64,000 nucleotides of DNA from NCBI GenBank assembly GCA_937900325.1, contig CALCEX010000070.1:28141-92140 (forward strand). Reading direction: 5' to 3'. Shown one piece after another: positions 26,063 through 34,406 of the stretch. The translations under genes were made by a program, and so were the position numbers. Numbering within the stretch: the stretch's first letter is position 1; the number at the start of each line of letters is the position of its first letter. Source of the stretch: an uncultured Clostridia bacterium (GTDB lineage Bacteria > Bacillota > Clostridia > Christensenellales > CAG-138). The notes beneath the pieces were generated by a model, which was given only the letters and a program-made list of their open reading frames with translations, was not told where the DNA came from and ran no database searches.

Positions 26063-26847
26063 AGCTCAAACCTCCCGGTGATCCTGTCCCTGTGGGCCAC
26101 GGCAAGGGAAAGCTCCGACTCAGGAATATCCTGGGCCAGAAGCTCCGAGCGTACCGTTTCAAGGGCGAGGCTTTCGAAATTGTTGTCCCGGCTGAGATGG
26201 CCGAGAATGGCCCTGCGCACGCCGGAGGAATAAAGACCGCACAGCGCGCGGCCGCAGCCCGCGTTGGAAAGATGCCCGACGTCTGAAAGTATGCGCCGCT
26301 TGGTGGGATAGGGATAGCGGCAGGAGCTTACCAGCTCCTCATCGTGGTTTGATTCTATAAGAATTATGCCGGACCCTGCCGCGCAGGATATAAGGCGGCT
26401 GTCAACATGGCCTATGTCGGTCATTACGGTGATCTTTTTCCCATCGCTCTCTGAAAAGGAATAGCCTACCGGCTCGGCGGCGTCATGTGGGGTGCGAAAG
26501 GGCAGCACCGATATGCCGCAGGCATAAAAATCACGCCCGCTCTCGAACACGCGGACGCACTTTGGCGGTATCTCCCCTATCAGCGGCTCCATGGCCTGCC
26601 AGGTTCCGGCGTTCGCGTATACGGGTATGCCGTAGCGCCTGCAGAGCACCCCTACTCCGGCTATATGGTCGGTATGCTCGTGAGTGATGAATATCGCGGA
26701 TACGTCCTCTATCCTTTCCCCGGCAAGGGAAAGGGCCGCCGATATGGCGCGGGCGCTTTTGCCCGCGTCTACCATAAGAAGGCCGCCCGGGGCGCCTATA
26801 AGGGTGCAGTTTCCGGAGGAACCGCTGAACAATGGGGTCATAAACAT
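26059..26847 (-). CDS. Metallo-beta-lactamase fold hydrolase, YycJ/WalJ family
   Basis: This 262-aa protein has the MBL metal motif THEHTDH (about residues 55-61), the GSSGNCTLI start and FRTPHDAAEPVGY, all typical of YycJ (WalJ), a proposed 5'-to-3' DNA exonuclease or RNase-like enzyme linked to DNA replication and repair. In B. subtilis yycJ belongs to the walRK cluster, close to rlmH and the origin; the walRK kinase genes themselves are not seen here. It is coupled to rlmH by a 4-base overlap. Confidence 0.9.
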   Translation of the reverse strand: MFMTPLFSGSSGNCTLIGAPGGLLMVDAGKSARAISAALSLAGERIEDVSAIFITHEHTDHIAGVGVLCRRYGIPVYANAGTWQAMEPLIGEIPPKCVRVFESGRDFYACGISVLPFRTPHDAAEPVGYSFSESDGKKITVMTDIGHVDSRLISCAAGSGIILIESNHDEELVSSCRYPYPTKRRILSDVGHLSNAGCGRALCGLYSSGVRRAILGHLSRDNNFESLALETVRSELLAQDIPESELSLAVAHRDRITGRFEL

Positions 26848-26858
26848 ATTTTTTCTGA

Positions 26859-27410
26859 TCAGAGCCTGAACGCTATGCCGGCCGCGGCGGATACCGCGAT
26901 GAATACTATGGGATGCAGCTTTTTGAGCCGCTTTATGTTGGTTGCGATAAGCAGCAGCGCGAACAGTATGAGATGCCGCAGGTCGATGCAGCCGAAAAGC
27001 GTGGTTCCGGAGAGGGCTATTATCATAACGGAATAGCAGGCCGCCGCAATAAGCCCCGTAGCGGCGGGACGGAGACCGCCGAAGGCGTCGTTTACATATA
27101 TATTGTCCCTGAACTTATGAAGCGCCCTGGATATCGCAAGTATTACAATATAGCTGGGGAGCACAAGGCTCAGCGTGGCGATTATCGCGCCCGGAATACC
27201 GGCCGCATTGTAGCCCGCAAAGGTAGCGGTGTTTACGCCGATGGGCCCCGGGGTGGACTCCGCCACGGCTATCATATCCGCAAGCTGCGCCTTCGTGAAC
27301 CAGGTGTATTTATCCGTCATCGCGGAAAGAAAGGGTATGGTCGCGAGGCCGCCGCCTACGGCGAAAAGCCCGGTCTTGAAGAATTCATAAAAAAGCTGAA
27401 GGTATATCAT
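26859..27410 (-). CDS. Chromate transporter family protein (ChrA half, second gene)
   Basis: This 183-aa membrane protein has the ChrA half-unit pattern: FFKTGLFAVGGGLATIPFL, then ADMIAVAESTPGPIGVNTATFAGY and about five to six membrane segments. Short ChrA proteins usually work as pairs of oppositely oriented halves. Homologues export chromate, but many members of the family in anaerobes have unknown anion substrates. Its start overlaps the preceding ChrA half by four bases (27407-27410). Confidence 0.92.
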   Translation of the reverse strand: MIYLQLFYEFFKTGLFAVGGGLATIPFLSAMTDKYTWFTKAQLADMIAVAESTPGPIGVNTATFAGYNAAGIPGAIIATLSLVLPSYIVILAISRALHKFRDNIYVNDAFGGLRPAATGLIAAACYSVMIIALSGTTLFGCIDLRHLILFALLLIATNIKRLKKLHPIVFIAVSAAAGIAFRL

Positions 27411-27982
27411 CTGCGCCTCCCGAAATATCCGTATGCTATGCCGGCCGCCCCCGCAGACAGCACTATTATGACGGGGGAAAGGTCAAACAGGATCGACGCG
27501 GCGCACGCTATCACGCATATTACCACGGAAACGGGCCGCCTGAGATTGCTTTTGACGAGCTTTATCACGGCGTTGAGTATCAGCACCGCGACGGCTACAC
27601 GTATGCCGTTGAAGGCGTACCCCACGGCGGGAAGGCTCGCGAAGCTGGTGATAAGGGACGCTATTATGAGTATTATTATGATGCTGGGGCATATGACGCC
27701 AAGGGTGGCTATGGCCGCGCCCAGGGCTCCCCTTTCCTTTGAGCCTATAAAGGTAGCGGTGTTTACGGCGATAACGCCGGGGGTGCATTGGGCGATTGCG
27801 AAATAATCCAGTATCTCATCCCGTGTAGCCCAATCGTGGCTTTCCACGCACTCCCTCTCAAGCATGGGCAGCATGGCGTAGCCGCCGCCGAAGGTAAAAA
27901 GGCCTATGCGGAAGAAGGAGGCGAAAAGGTCGAAATAAGTGGTTTTTTTATCTTTCATATCCATATTGTTTTTAATCGGCAA
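27407..27982 (-). CDS. Chromate transporter family protein (ChrA half, first gene)
   Basis: This 191-aa membrane protein has FFRIGLFTFGGGYAMLPML, then DYFAIAQCTPGVIAVNTATFIG, parallel to its downstream partner. The start chosen is TTG at 27982 with AGGAA upstream, overlapping the ModE-like gene; ATG codons at 27964 and 27958 are alternatives without a clear ribosome-binding site. The pair with the downstream gene would form one heterodimeric transporter. Linkage to a ModE-like DNA-binding protein suggests oxyanion-responsive control, which is inference. Confidence 0.9.
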   Translation of the reverse strand: MPIKNNMDMKDKKTTYFDLFASFFRIGLFTFGGGYAMLPMLERECVESHDWATRDEILDYFAIAQCTPGVIAVNTATFIGSKERGALGAAIATLGVICPSIIIILIIASLITSFASLPAVGYAFNGIRVAVAVLILNAVIKLVKSNLRRPVSVVICVIACAASILFDLSPVIIVLSAGAAGIAYGYFGRRR

Positions 27983-28328
27983 AGTATTTCCTGAAAGTCC
28001 TTTCTATCTCAGTATCCACCTCTTTGCTGAAGGCGGTAAAATCCGAAAGTATCTGCTCGGCGTCCCGGGTAAGGCCCGCGCCGCCGCCCTTTGCGCCCCC
28101 GGTGCGGGTCAGCAGCAGCTTACAGCCCGCGAGCTCCTCGCTGCGCTTTATGATACGCCATGCCTTGGAATAGGCCATGCCTATCTCCTTTGCCGCCGAG
28201 GAAAGGGAGCCGGTGCGCTTTATGCCCTCCATAAGCATGGCTATGCCGGGGCCGAAGTATTTGCCGCCGTCCTTGCTGAGCCAAAGGGTATATACCGGCT
28301 TTATGCACTGGTAATTCACACAGCTCAC
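27972..28328 (-). CDS. ModE-like winged helix DNA-binding protein
   Basis: This 118-aa protein corresponds to the N-terminal DNA-binding domain of ModE: GPGIAMLMEGIKRTGSLSSAAKEIGMAYSKAWRIIK, then a wing with GGAKGGGAGLT. It has no molybdate-binding (MOP) domain, so ligand sensing is not evident. Many short ModE-like regulators sit next to oxyanion or molybdenum genes; here the neighbours are the ChrA pair downstream and parB upstream, with overlaps on both sides (28325-28328 and 27972-27982). Confidence 0.88.
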   Translation of the reverse strand: MSCVNYQCIKPVYTLWLSKDGGKYFGPGIAMLMEGIKRTGSLSSAAKEIGMAYSKAWRIIKRSEELAGCKLLLTRTGGAKGGGAGLTRDAEQILSDFTAFSKEVDTEIERTFRKYFAD

Positions 28329-29173
28329 TCCCTTATGAGAATATCGTATATGCCGTTCAGTTCGTCGCTCGAATAGTATTCGATAATGACCTTTCCCCTG
28401 CTCTGGCTGCCCTGTATGCTCACCCTTGTGCCGAGCCTGTCGCGGAGCCTGTCCTGAGCGAACCTGAGGTCGGTATCCACCGGCTGCTCCGGCTTTTTCT
28501 TCTCATGGGCGGGCTTTGTCATGGCCTTCGCGAGCCGCTCCGCCTCCCTTACGGATATGCCCCCCTCCGCTATCCTGTCGGCAAGCCGGAATTGCATGGG
28601 CTTTTCCGGCAGGCTGAGTATCACCTTTGCGTGGCCGGACTGGAGCCTGCCCTCCCTGAGGTACTGCTGTATCTCCTCGGGCAGGTTGAGAAGGCGCAGC
28701 GTGTTGGCTATGGACGGGCGGCTCTTCGCGAGGCGCTCCGCCACCTCCTCCTGGGTAAGGTCGTTCTGATCCATAAGGAAGCGTATGGCCGCGGCCTGCT
28801 CTATGGGGTTCAGGTCCTCACGCTGTATGTTTTCAATGAGGGCGACCTCCATCACCTCATAGTCGTTCATGTCCTTTATTACTACCGGCACCTTGTTAAG
28901 GCCCGCTATGCGTGCGGCGCGGTAGCGGCGCTCTCCGGCTACTATGGTATACCTGTCTCCCGTCCTCCGCACGACGATGGGCTGTACTATGCCGTGGTTC
29001 TTTATTGAATTGGCCAGCTCATACAGCTTTTCCTTATCAAAACTCTTGCGCGGCTGGGATGAATTTGTGTCCAGAAGGTTTACGTCTATCTCGATAACGC
29101 TTTCCTCCGGCGGCTGCTGATAATCCCCAAGCAGCGCGTCAAGCCCTTTTCCGAGTCCCTTTTTCAAAGCCAT
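28325..29173 (-). CDS. parB: Chromosome partitioning protein ParB (Spo0J)
   Basis: This 282-aa ParB binds parS and spreads as a CTP-dependent clamp. It has KKGLGKGLDALLG at the N-terminus, the partner-ATPase activating end, followed by SSQPRKSF, GIVQPIVVRR and the CTP-binding GERRYRAARIAG. Then come VALIENIQREDLNPIEQA, the helix-turn-helix LTQEEVAERLAKSRPSIANTLRLL and a C-terminal dimerisation segment. parA is 3 bp upstream, and two parS palindromes lie upstream of parA. It is clearly paralogous to noc at 7.7 kb. Confidence 0.97.
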   Translation of the reverse strand: MALKKGLGKGLDALLGDYQQPPEESVIEIDVNLLDTNSSQPRKSFDKEKLYELANSIKNHGIVQPIVVRRTGDRYTIVAGERRYRAARIAGLNKVPVVIKDMNDYEVMEVALIENIQREDLNPIEQAAAIRFLMDQNDLTQEEVAERLAKSRPSIANTLRLLNLPEEIQQYLREGRLQSGHAKVILSLPEKPMQFRLADRIAEGGISVREAERLAKAMTKPAHEKKKPEQPVDTDLRFAQDRLRDRLGTRVSIQGSQSRGKVIIEYYSSDELNGIYDILIRE

Positions 29174-29176
29174 GGA

Positions 29177-29941
29177 TCAATTCTCCTTATCTATAAGCTC
29201 GTTGGCAAGCGCCCTGTACGCCTTGGCCCCTGAGCAGCGTGGATCGTAAAGCGTTATGGGAAGGCCGAAGCTCGGCGCCTCGCTGAGCCTTACGGAGCGA
29301 GGTATTATGGTATCGTAAACCTTGTTTTTAAAGAACTTCTTTACCTCGTTCACTACCTGACCCGAAAGGTTGGTCCGCGCATCGAACATGGTGAGCACTA
29401 CGCCCTCTACCTGAAGGTTCGTATTTAGCCGCTGCTTGACCAGCTTTACCGTGTTCATAAGGTCCGAAAGGCCCTCCAGGGCGAAATACTCGCACTGTAT
29501 TGGGGCCAGCAGCGTGTCCGACGCGGTCAGGGCGTTTATCGTCAGCAGGCCAAGGCTGGGGGGGCAGTCTATAAATATGTAGTCATAGCTGTCCCGGACG
29601 GTATCCAGCACGCGCTTGAGAACGGTCTCGCGGGCTATGGCGCTGACCAGCTCCACCTCAGCGCCGGAAAGCTCCTTGCGGGCGGTGAGCACATCCAGCC
29701 CCTCCACTACGCTGCGCTCTATGGCCTCCCTCGGATCGACGCCGTTTATCAGCACGTCGTATATGCTGTACTGCACCGCGTCCTTATCTATGCCCAGGCC
29801 GCTGGTGCTGTTGCCCTGGGGGTCTATATCCACGCACAGCACCCGCTTGCCCTTCTGGGCCGCGCAGGCCGAAAGGTTGACGGTGGTGGTGGTCTTGCCA
29901 ACCCCGCCCTTCTGGTTAGCTACGGCGATTATTTTAGCCAT
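29177..29941 (-). CDS. parA: Chromosome partitioning ATPase ParA (Soj)
   Basis: This 254-aa deviant Walker A ATPase begins MAKIIAVANQKGGVGKTTTTVNL (KGGVGKTT), then VLCVDIDPQGNSTSGLG and YIFIDCPPSLGLLTINAL. It drives origin segregation with ParB and, as Soj, regulates DnaA in B. subtilis. AAGGAGG lies four bases upstream of the ATG. It lies about 5 kb from the candidate oriC. Confidence 0.98.
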   Translation of the reverse strand: MAKIIAVANQKGGVGKTTTTVNLSACAAQKGKRVLCVDIDPQGNSTSGLGIDKDAVQYSIYDVLINGVDPREAIERSVVEGLDVLTARKELSGAEVELVSAIARETVLKRVLDTVRDSYDYIFIDCPPSLGLLTINALTASDTLLAPIQCEYFALEGLSDLMNTVKLVKQRLNTNLQVEGVVLTMFDARTNLSGQVVNEVKKFFKNKVYDTIIPRSVRLSEAPSFGLPITLYDPRCSGAKAYRALANELIDKEN

Positions 29942-30090
29942 ATATCCTCCTTATTTAGAAGCCGCATGACCGGCCCTTGACCGTTTATGCGGGCTTTTTC
30001 GCGTAAATGACAGAGCCGGTGCAGGGCACGGCGCGAATTTTTACTTATTGATTATAATCCATTTAAATGGAATAAACAACATCGGGTTGA

Positions 30091-30106
30091 TGTTCCACGT
30101 GGAACA
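30091..30106. promoter_or_regulatory. parS site 1 (perfect palindrome)
   Basis: TGTTCCACGTGGAACA is a perfect 16-bp palindrome matching the ParB-binding parS consensus, 150 bp upstream of parA. Confidence 0.93.
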
Positions 30107-30125
30107 AAAATAAAAAAAGGGAAAT

Positions 30126-30141
30126 TGTTCTACGTGGAACA
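30126..30141. promoter_or_regulatory. parS site 2
   Basis: TGTTCTACGTGGAACA has one mismatch to perfect symmetry and lies 19 bp from site 1. Its right end abuts the terminator of the methyltransferase gene. Confidence 0.88.
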
Positions 30142-30168
30142 AAAAAAGAAGCGGCTCCAGGCCGCTTC
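30142..30168 (-). terminator. Terminator of the HEAT-methyltransferase gene
   Basis: Arms GGAAGCGGC and GCCGCTTC on the minus strand, followed by TTTTTTTG, abutting parS site 2. Confidence 0.8.
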
Positions 30169-30177
30169 CGTAGCGCT

Positions 30178-31773
30178 TTACCTTCCGGTCTTTATTACAA
30201 ACACGGCCGGCATCAGCCCGCCGGCCTCGGTCCTGACCTCCGTTACGAGCCGCAGGCCGGGGCGCTCCCGTATAAGCTTTTTAAGCAGGGTGTACTCCAT
30301 TGTGTACAATATGGCCACGCCGCCGGGGCGGAGCCATTTGGGAATGCTTTCCAGTATGCCGGAGTAAAGCCTTTCGTTTGACTTATGGCTGCCCACCCTG
30401 TTGCCGAAGGGAAGGTTCGCCACCAGCTCGTCGTAGGGCCGCTCCGCCGAAAAACGCATGCAGTCGTTATGTACGAATCTGGCTATGCTTCCGGCGGCCT
30501 TCGCGTTTGCGCGGGCTATGTCTATGGCCTTATCGGATATATCCACGCCGGTAAGGCCGGCGCAGGGGAAGAGCTTTTCCCGCTCTATGAGGAAGGTGCC
30601 GCTGCCGCAGCAGGGATCCAGCACTCTCGCGTCCTTTCCGCCGAGGAAAAACTCCGCGTATTTGACTATGGCCGCCGCCGTTGCGGGGTGCATGCTGGCG
30701 GGCAGGGCCGAAAGCCGGTAGCTGAACCTTTCGTCCTTTATGGTGAGCAGCTTTGCGTATATGAACGCGCCGCCGTTGCTCTTTATTTCCACCCGCAGCT
30801 CTATCTCGTAGTTGTTGGGGCAGTTGAGCAGTATTTCGCCGTCCATCACGCCGATCATCCTTCGCGCGATGGCCAGCCGGTCTATATTCCCCTCCCCCCT
30901 TATCTCCAGCCGGTAGCCGAAGGGGGGTTTGCCGGTATGGCATTCGGGCAGCAGCTTTTCGAGAAAGCCCTTTGCCTTTATGCCCATGGACCTGGGGTCG
31001 GAGTTTGAGTTGGCGGATACCTCTATGAGCGCCTCGGTAAAGCAGCGGCAGGCAAAAAGCCCCGCCATGTCCGCCGTATGGACGTGTACGTCGCTGCGGT
31101 GTACGGCGGAGGGACGGAAGCCGTGCTCCGAAAGCTCCCGGGCCAGCGGGTCCGAAAGCCTGTCCGGGGAGCGCAGCTCTATTTCGCAGGGCCGGGGGAG
31201 CGCCGTGAAGGCGTGCTTTTCAAAGGTTAGAAAGCTGCGCATGGCGGTCTTAAGGGCCTCGGTCTCCGCGTCGAAATGCACCCTTTCTTCTTCGCTTTTC
31301 GCCGGCTGCACGGCGTATGAAGCGAGAGCCGCCTTTGCCTCGTCCCCTCCTATCGCGCCCAATGAAAGCAGCATGGAGGGCCGCACATAGCGGGTACCCT
31401 CCGCAAGGAGGGCCTGCTTCAGGTATTTCACGTCGGAAGGGTCCCTGAGCTGCCCCATGAGCACGGCGGCGTTCTTGCGCAGCTTGGGCTGATCTGAAAG
31501 CAGGGCGCTTCTGAGAGGCCCGCGGCCGCCCAGCAGGCTGTTGAGCTGCCTCGCGTATTTTTCCTGCCTCGCGCAGCGGCATAAAAAGGCGCACGCGGCG
31601 GGATTGCCCTCGCAGAAAAGCTCATAGGCGAAGGGGAACGCCTCTGAGGAGTAGTGCATCATGTGCTCCGGGCCGTTGGGCAGCGAGAGCCGCTGGGCGA
31701 CCATCTCTTTGGTAAGCGCCCTGTGCGCGGCCGGGGAGCCGCCGCTGCCTCTGCCGTTTTTGTGTAAGCTCAT
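30178..31773 (-). CDS. HEAT-repeat / THUMP-like RNA methyltransferase fusion
   Basis: This protein of about 531 aa is a fusion. Residues about 75-145 look like HEAT-type helical repeats (PKLRKNAAVLMGQLRDPSDV, then YVRPSMLLSLGAIGGDEAKA). A middle region of THUMP-like character follows. The C-terminal Rossmann methyltransferase has VLDPCCGSGTFLIE, GVDISDKAIDIARANA and the catalytic-loop ANLPFG, as in Trm14/TrmN and RlmL-type guanine-N2 enzymes. It probably methylates tRNA or rRNA; the target is unknown. The ATG at 31773 overlaps the murG stop (ATGA) with GGGAG upstream. Confidence 0.75.
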   Translation of the reverse strand: MSLHKNGRGSGGSPAAHRALTKEMVAQRLSLPNGPEHMMHYSSEAFPFAYELFCEGNPAACAFLCRCARQEKYARQLNSLLGGRGPLRSALLSDQPKLRKNAAVLMGQLRDPSDVKYLKQALLAEGTRYVRPSMLLSLGAIGGDEAKAALASYAVQPAKSEEERVHFDAETEALKTAMRSFLTFEKHAFTALPRPCEIELRSPDRLSDPLARELSEHGFRPSAVHRSDVHVHTADMAGLFACRCFTEALIEVSANSNSDPRSMGIKAKGFLEKLLPECHTGKPPFGYRLEIRGEGNIDRLAIARRMIGVMDGEILLNCPNNYEIELRVEIKSNGGAFIYAKLLTIKDERFSYRLSALPASMHPATAAAIVKYAEFFLGGKDARVLDPCCGSGTFLIEREKLFPCAGLTGVDISDKAIDIARANAKAAGSIARFVHNDCMRFSAERPYDELVANLPFGNRVGSHKSNERLYSGILESIPKWLRPGGVAILYTMEYTLLKKLIRERPGLRLVTEVRTEAGGLMPAVFVIKTGR

Positions 31774-32843
31774 CTTTTTCTCCCTTCGGCTGCTGAGCGT
31801 ATCACCGCCAGCACCTCGTCGGTGCCGTCCGCCGTTGCGTCGCCGCTCATGGCGGAAATAAAGCTCAGCCGCCTGTCGTAAAGGTCGTGTATGCACTCAA
31901 AGAGCGTATCCGGCGTAAGGTCGCTCTGGTCCAGCGTCATGGCGTAGCCCTTCCTTGCGAAGTAGCCCGCGTTGAGTATCTGGTCCCCGCGGGAGGCGGA
32001 AAGCGGCAGGGGTATCAGCAGGGCGGGCTTTGCGAGGGCCAGGAATTCGAATATGGCGTTGGCCCCGGCGCGGGACAGTATTATATCCGCCGCGGCGAAA
32101 AGGTCCGGCAGCTCCTCTGAGATGTACTCATACTGCACATAGCCCGGCTCCTTTATGGAGTCGTCCCTCTTGCCCTTGCCGCAGAGGTGGATGATGTCGA
32201 AGGTGCGGGTGAGCCGGGGCAGCGCGGCCCTCAGCGCCTCGTTTATGGCCTGGGCGCCCTGGCTGCCGCCCATGGCGAGCAGTATGGGCTTTTCGCCGGA
32301 AAAGCCGGTAAAGTCCAGCCCCCTCCGCCTGCTGCCGCCGTAAAGCTCGGGACGTATCGGCGTGCCGGTATGCACGCCCTTTTTGCCCACGTATTTCAGC
32401 GTATCCTCAAAGGTCACGCATATCCTGTCCGCAAATTTCGCGGTTATCCTGTTGGCGAGGCCGGGGGTATAGTCGCTCTCGTGGGCTACTATTGGGGCTA
32501 TGCCCTTCGCCGCTATCACCACCGGCACCGATACGAAGCCGCCCTTTGAAAACACCACGTCCGGCTTTATCCCGCGTATTATGCGCCTGGCCTGGAATAT
32601 TCCGCCTATTACCCTGAAAGGATCGGTAAGGTTCTTTAAGGAAAAGTATCTGCGGAGCTTTCCGGCGGATATGGCGTGATAGGTCACGCCCTCGAGGTCC
32701 CCCACAAGGGTCTTTTCTATGCCGTTGGCGGTGCCTATGTAGTGTATCTCGTAGCCCTCCGCTCTGAGCTTCGGCAGCAGCGCAAGATTGGGCGTGACAT
32801 GGCCGGCGGTCCCGCCGCCCGTCAGAATGATCTTCTTTGACAT
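31770..32843 (-). CDS. murG: UDP-GlcNAc:lipid I GlcNAc transferase MurG
   Basis: This 357-aa GT28 glycosyltransferase makes lipid II, the last intracellular peptidoglycan precursor. Diagnostic motifs are LTGGGTAGHVTPNLAL at the N-terminus, VVAHESDYTPGLANRITAK-type second loop (here with HESDYTPGLANR), and ILLAMGGSQGAQAINEAL followed by SRAGANAIFEFLAL in the UDP-sugar site. It is isolated from any other division or cell wall gene; a second MurG may exist elsewhere. It is the first gene of the leftward row and divergent from the DUF815 gene. Confidence 0.93.
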   Translation of the reverse strand: MSKKIILTGGGTAGHVTPNLALLPKLRAEGYEIHYIGTANGIEKTLVGDLEGVTYHAISAGKLRRYFSLKNLTDPFRVIGGIFQARRIIRGIKPDVVFSKGGFVSVPVVIAAKGIAPIVAHESDYTPGLANRITAKFADRICVTFEDTLKYVGKKGVHTGTPIRPELYGGSRRRGLDFTGFSGEKPILLAMGGSQGAQAINEALRAALPRLTRTFDIIHLCGKGKRDDSIKEPGYVQYEYISEELPDLFAAADIILSRAGANAIFEFLALAKPALLIPLPLSASRGDQILNAGYFARKGYAMTLDQSDLTPDTLFECIHDLYDRRLSFISAMSGDATADGTDEVLAVIRSAAEGRKR

Positions 32844-32990
32844 ATCCGTATTCCTTTTATAAAAATTATCTTATTCAATATTATGCCGCGAAAACGGTTA
32901 TTGCTCCTGAAATTATATCATTTAGCCGCGATTGCCGCAAGGCGTATGCTGTGGTATTATTAAGGAAGCTGCTGCAAAGGAGGGACGCAT

Positions 32991-34289
32991 ATGAAGCTGC
33001 AGAATATGAATCCCGGCGAGGCGCTGCCGGCCGCGGCCGCCATGACGCTGAGGCTCGGGGGCTTTTCAAAGGCGGCGGAGCTTATGGGGGCTCTGCTCGC
33101 GGATACCCTTGCAATGAATATGCCGGGCGCGCTCGGCGCGTATCACAGGCTCACCGAATATATGCTCTCCTCCCCCGCGAGGAGAGTCACGGGGGATCTC
33201 TGGAGGGACCAGCTTTTATACGAAATAATACAGACGGAGCACCCCTTCGCCCTCTCCGCCGCCCGCGGGATGCGGGACGAGGCGCAGCTTTCGGCCATGC
33301 GGGAGCGGCTCTGGGTAATGGGCGAGCTTTCCACCCTTACCTCAGAGCGCATAGCCCGGCTCATAAGCGAAAGGGGCAGAAGCTCGAGGGCGGGCGATCC
33401 CGTTGCGATGAAGTCCACCGCAATATGGTCCGGCGGCAGCATATCCGGCCTTCCCCGCCGCGGCGCCGAGGAGGAGCAGGCGGCGCAGCTCCCGCTGGAA
33501 TTCACCCCCTGGAAGTACGGCGAGGCCGGGCTTACCGACAGCTTTGTATCCGATGAGGCGCTGGAGGAGATGTACCGCCGCTTTCTCGAATCCTCCGACT
33601 GGGCCGGCCTTACGGAGGATGTATGGAGCTTTTTCGCCTCCTACGGCACTGGCGAATTTTTACGGCATCGCTTCTTTATAATAAACGAAAACGGACGCCT
33701 CGACCCCATGGAGGAGCCTGAGGCCATAGTCCCCCTTTCCGCCTATGAGGAGCAGCACGGCCGGCTCATGGAAAACACCATACGCTTCATGCGTGGGGAA
33801 AGCGCGCTGAATACGCTGCTGTCCGGCGGCATGGGAACCGGCAAGACGGCCCAGGCGGCGTCGCTGCTTCAGGAGCTGCCGGAGGTCAGGATGATAATAG
33901 CCCCGGAGGGAGAAATAAGGCACGTGCCGTCCCTTATAAACAGGCTTTCCGGCCAGCCCTTGAAATTCATACTGCTGCTGGACGATATAGCCGCGGACGG
34001 CGACGGGATAAGGCTGCTGTCCTCCGTTACGGCGGGCTTTCGGGCGATGCCGCCCAATATACTCATATACGCCACCTCAAGAGGCGAGGGCGGCCCGCTG
34101 CCGGGGCGCATAGCCTTCCGCTATCCGGCCCTCAAGGAATTCACCGGCATGATATCCGAGCTTCTGGAGGCCGCCGGAAAGTATCCTGACGCACAGGCCA
34201 TACACAACGCGGCGCTGGATCATCAGGTGGACGCGCGGGAAAGGCTGACCGTCGCCGGCGCGCTCATGATAGCCGGGGAAATGGAATGA
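32991..34289 (+). CDS. DUF815 family AAA+ ATPase
   Basis: This 432-aa protein has a helical N-terminal half of about 240 residues without recognisable motifs and a DUF815-type ATPase half. Walker A is GMGTGKT (281-287 region), Walker B is FILLLDDIAAD and the sensor-1 segment reads NILIYATSRG. The family is widespread, cytosolic and functionally uncharacterised. AAGGAGG lies upstream of the ATG. It starts the rightward gene row, divergent from murG; a hairpin AGCGG...CCGCT with a T-run follows. Confidence 0.85.
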   Translation: MKLQNMNPGEALPAAAAMTLRLGGFSKAAELMGALLADTLAMNMPGALGAYHRLTEYMLSSPARRVTGDLWRDQLLYEIIQTEHPFALSAARGMRDEAQLSAMRERLWVMGELSTLTSERIARLISERGRSSRAGDPVAMKSTAIWSGGSISGLPRRGAEEEQAAQLPLEFTPWKYGEAGLTDSFVSDEALEEMYRRFLESSDWAGLTEDVWSFFASYGTGEFLRHRFFIINENGRLDPMEEPEAIVPLSAYEEQHGRLMENTIRFMRGESALNTLLSGGMGTGKTAQAASLLQELPEVRMIIAPEGEIRHVPSLINRLSGQPLKFILLLDDIAADGDGIRLLSSVTAGFRAMPPNILIYATSRGEGGPLPGRIAFRYPALKEFTGMISELLEAAGKYPDAQAIHNAALDHQVDARERLTVAGALMIAGEME

Positions 34290-34302
34290 GATATTTAAAA
34301 AG

Positions 34303-34326
34303 AGCGGTCCCTCAGCCGCTTTTTTC
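34303..34326 (+). terminator. Terminator of the DUF815 gene
   Basis: Short arms AGCGG and CCGCT with an 8-base loop, followed by TTTTTTC. Confidence 0.65.
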
Positions 34327-34406
34327 TTTGCCATATCCCCCGGTTTATGTTAAAATATAGCTTGGTAAAGTTTGAGCAGACGCAATTTTTTCAAGGAGGG
34401 ACGCTT

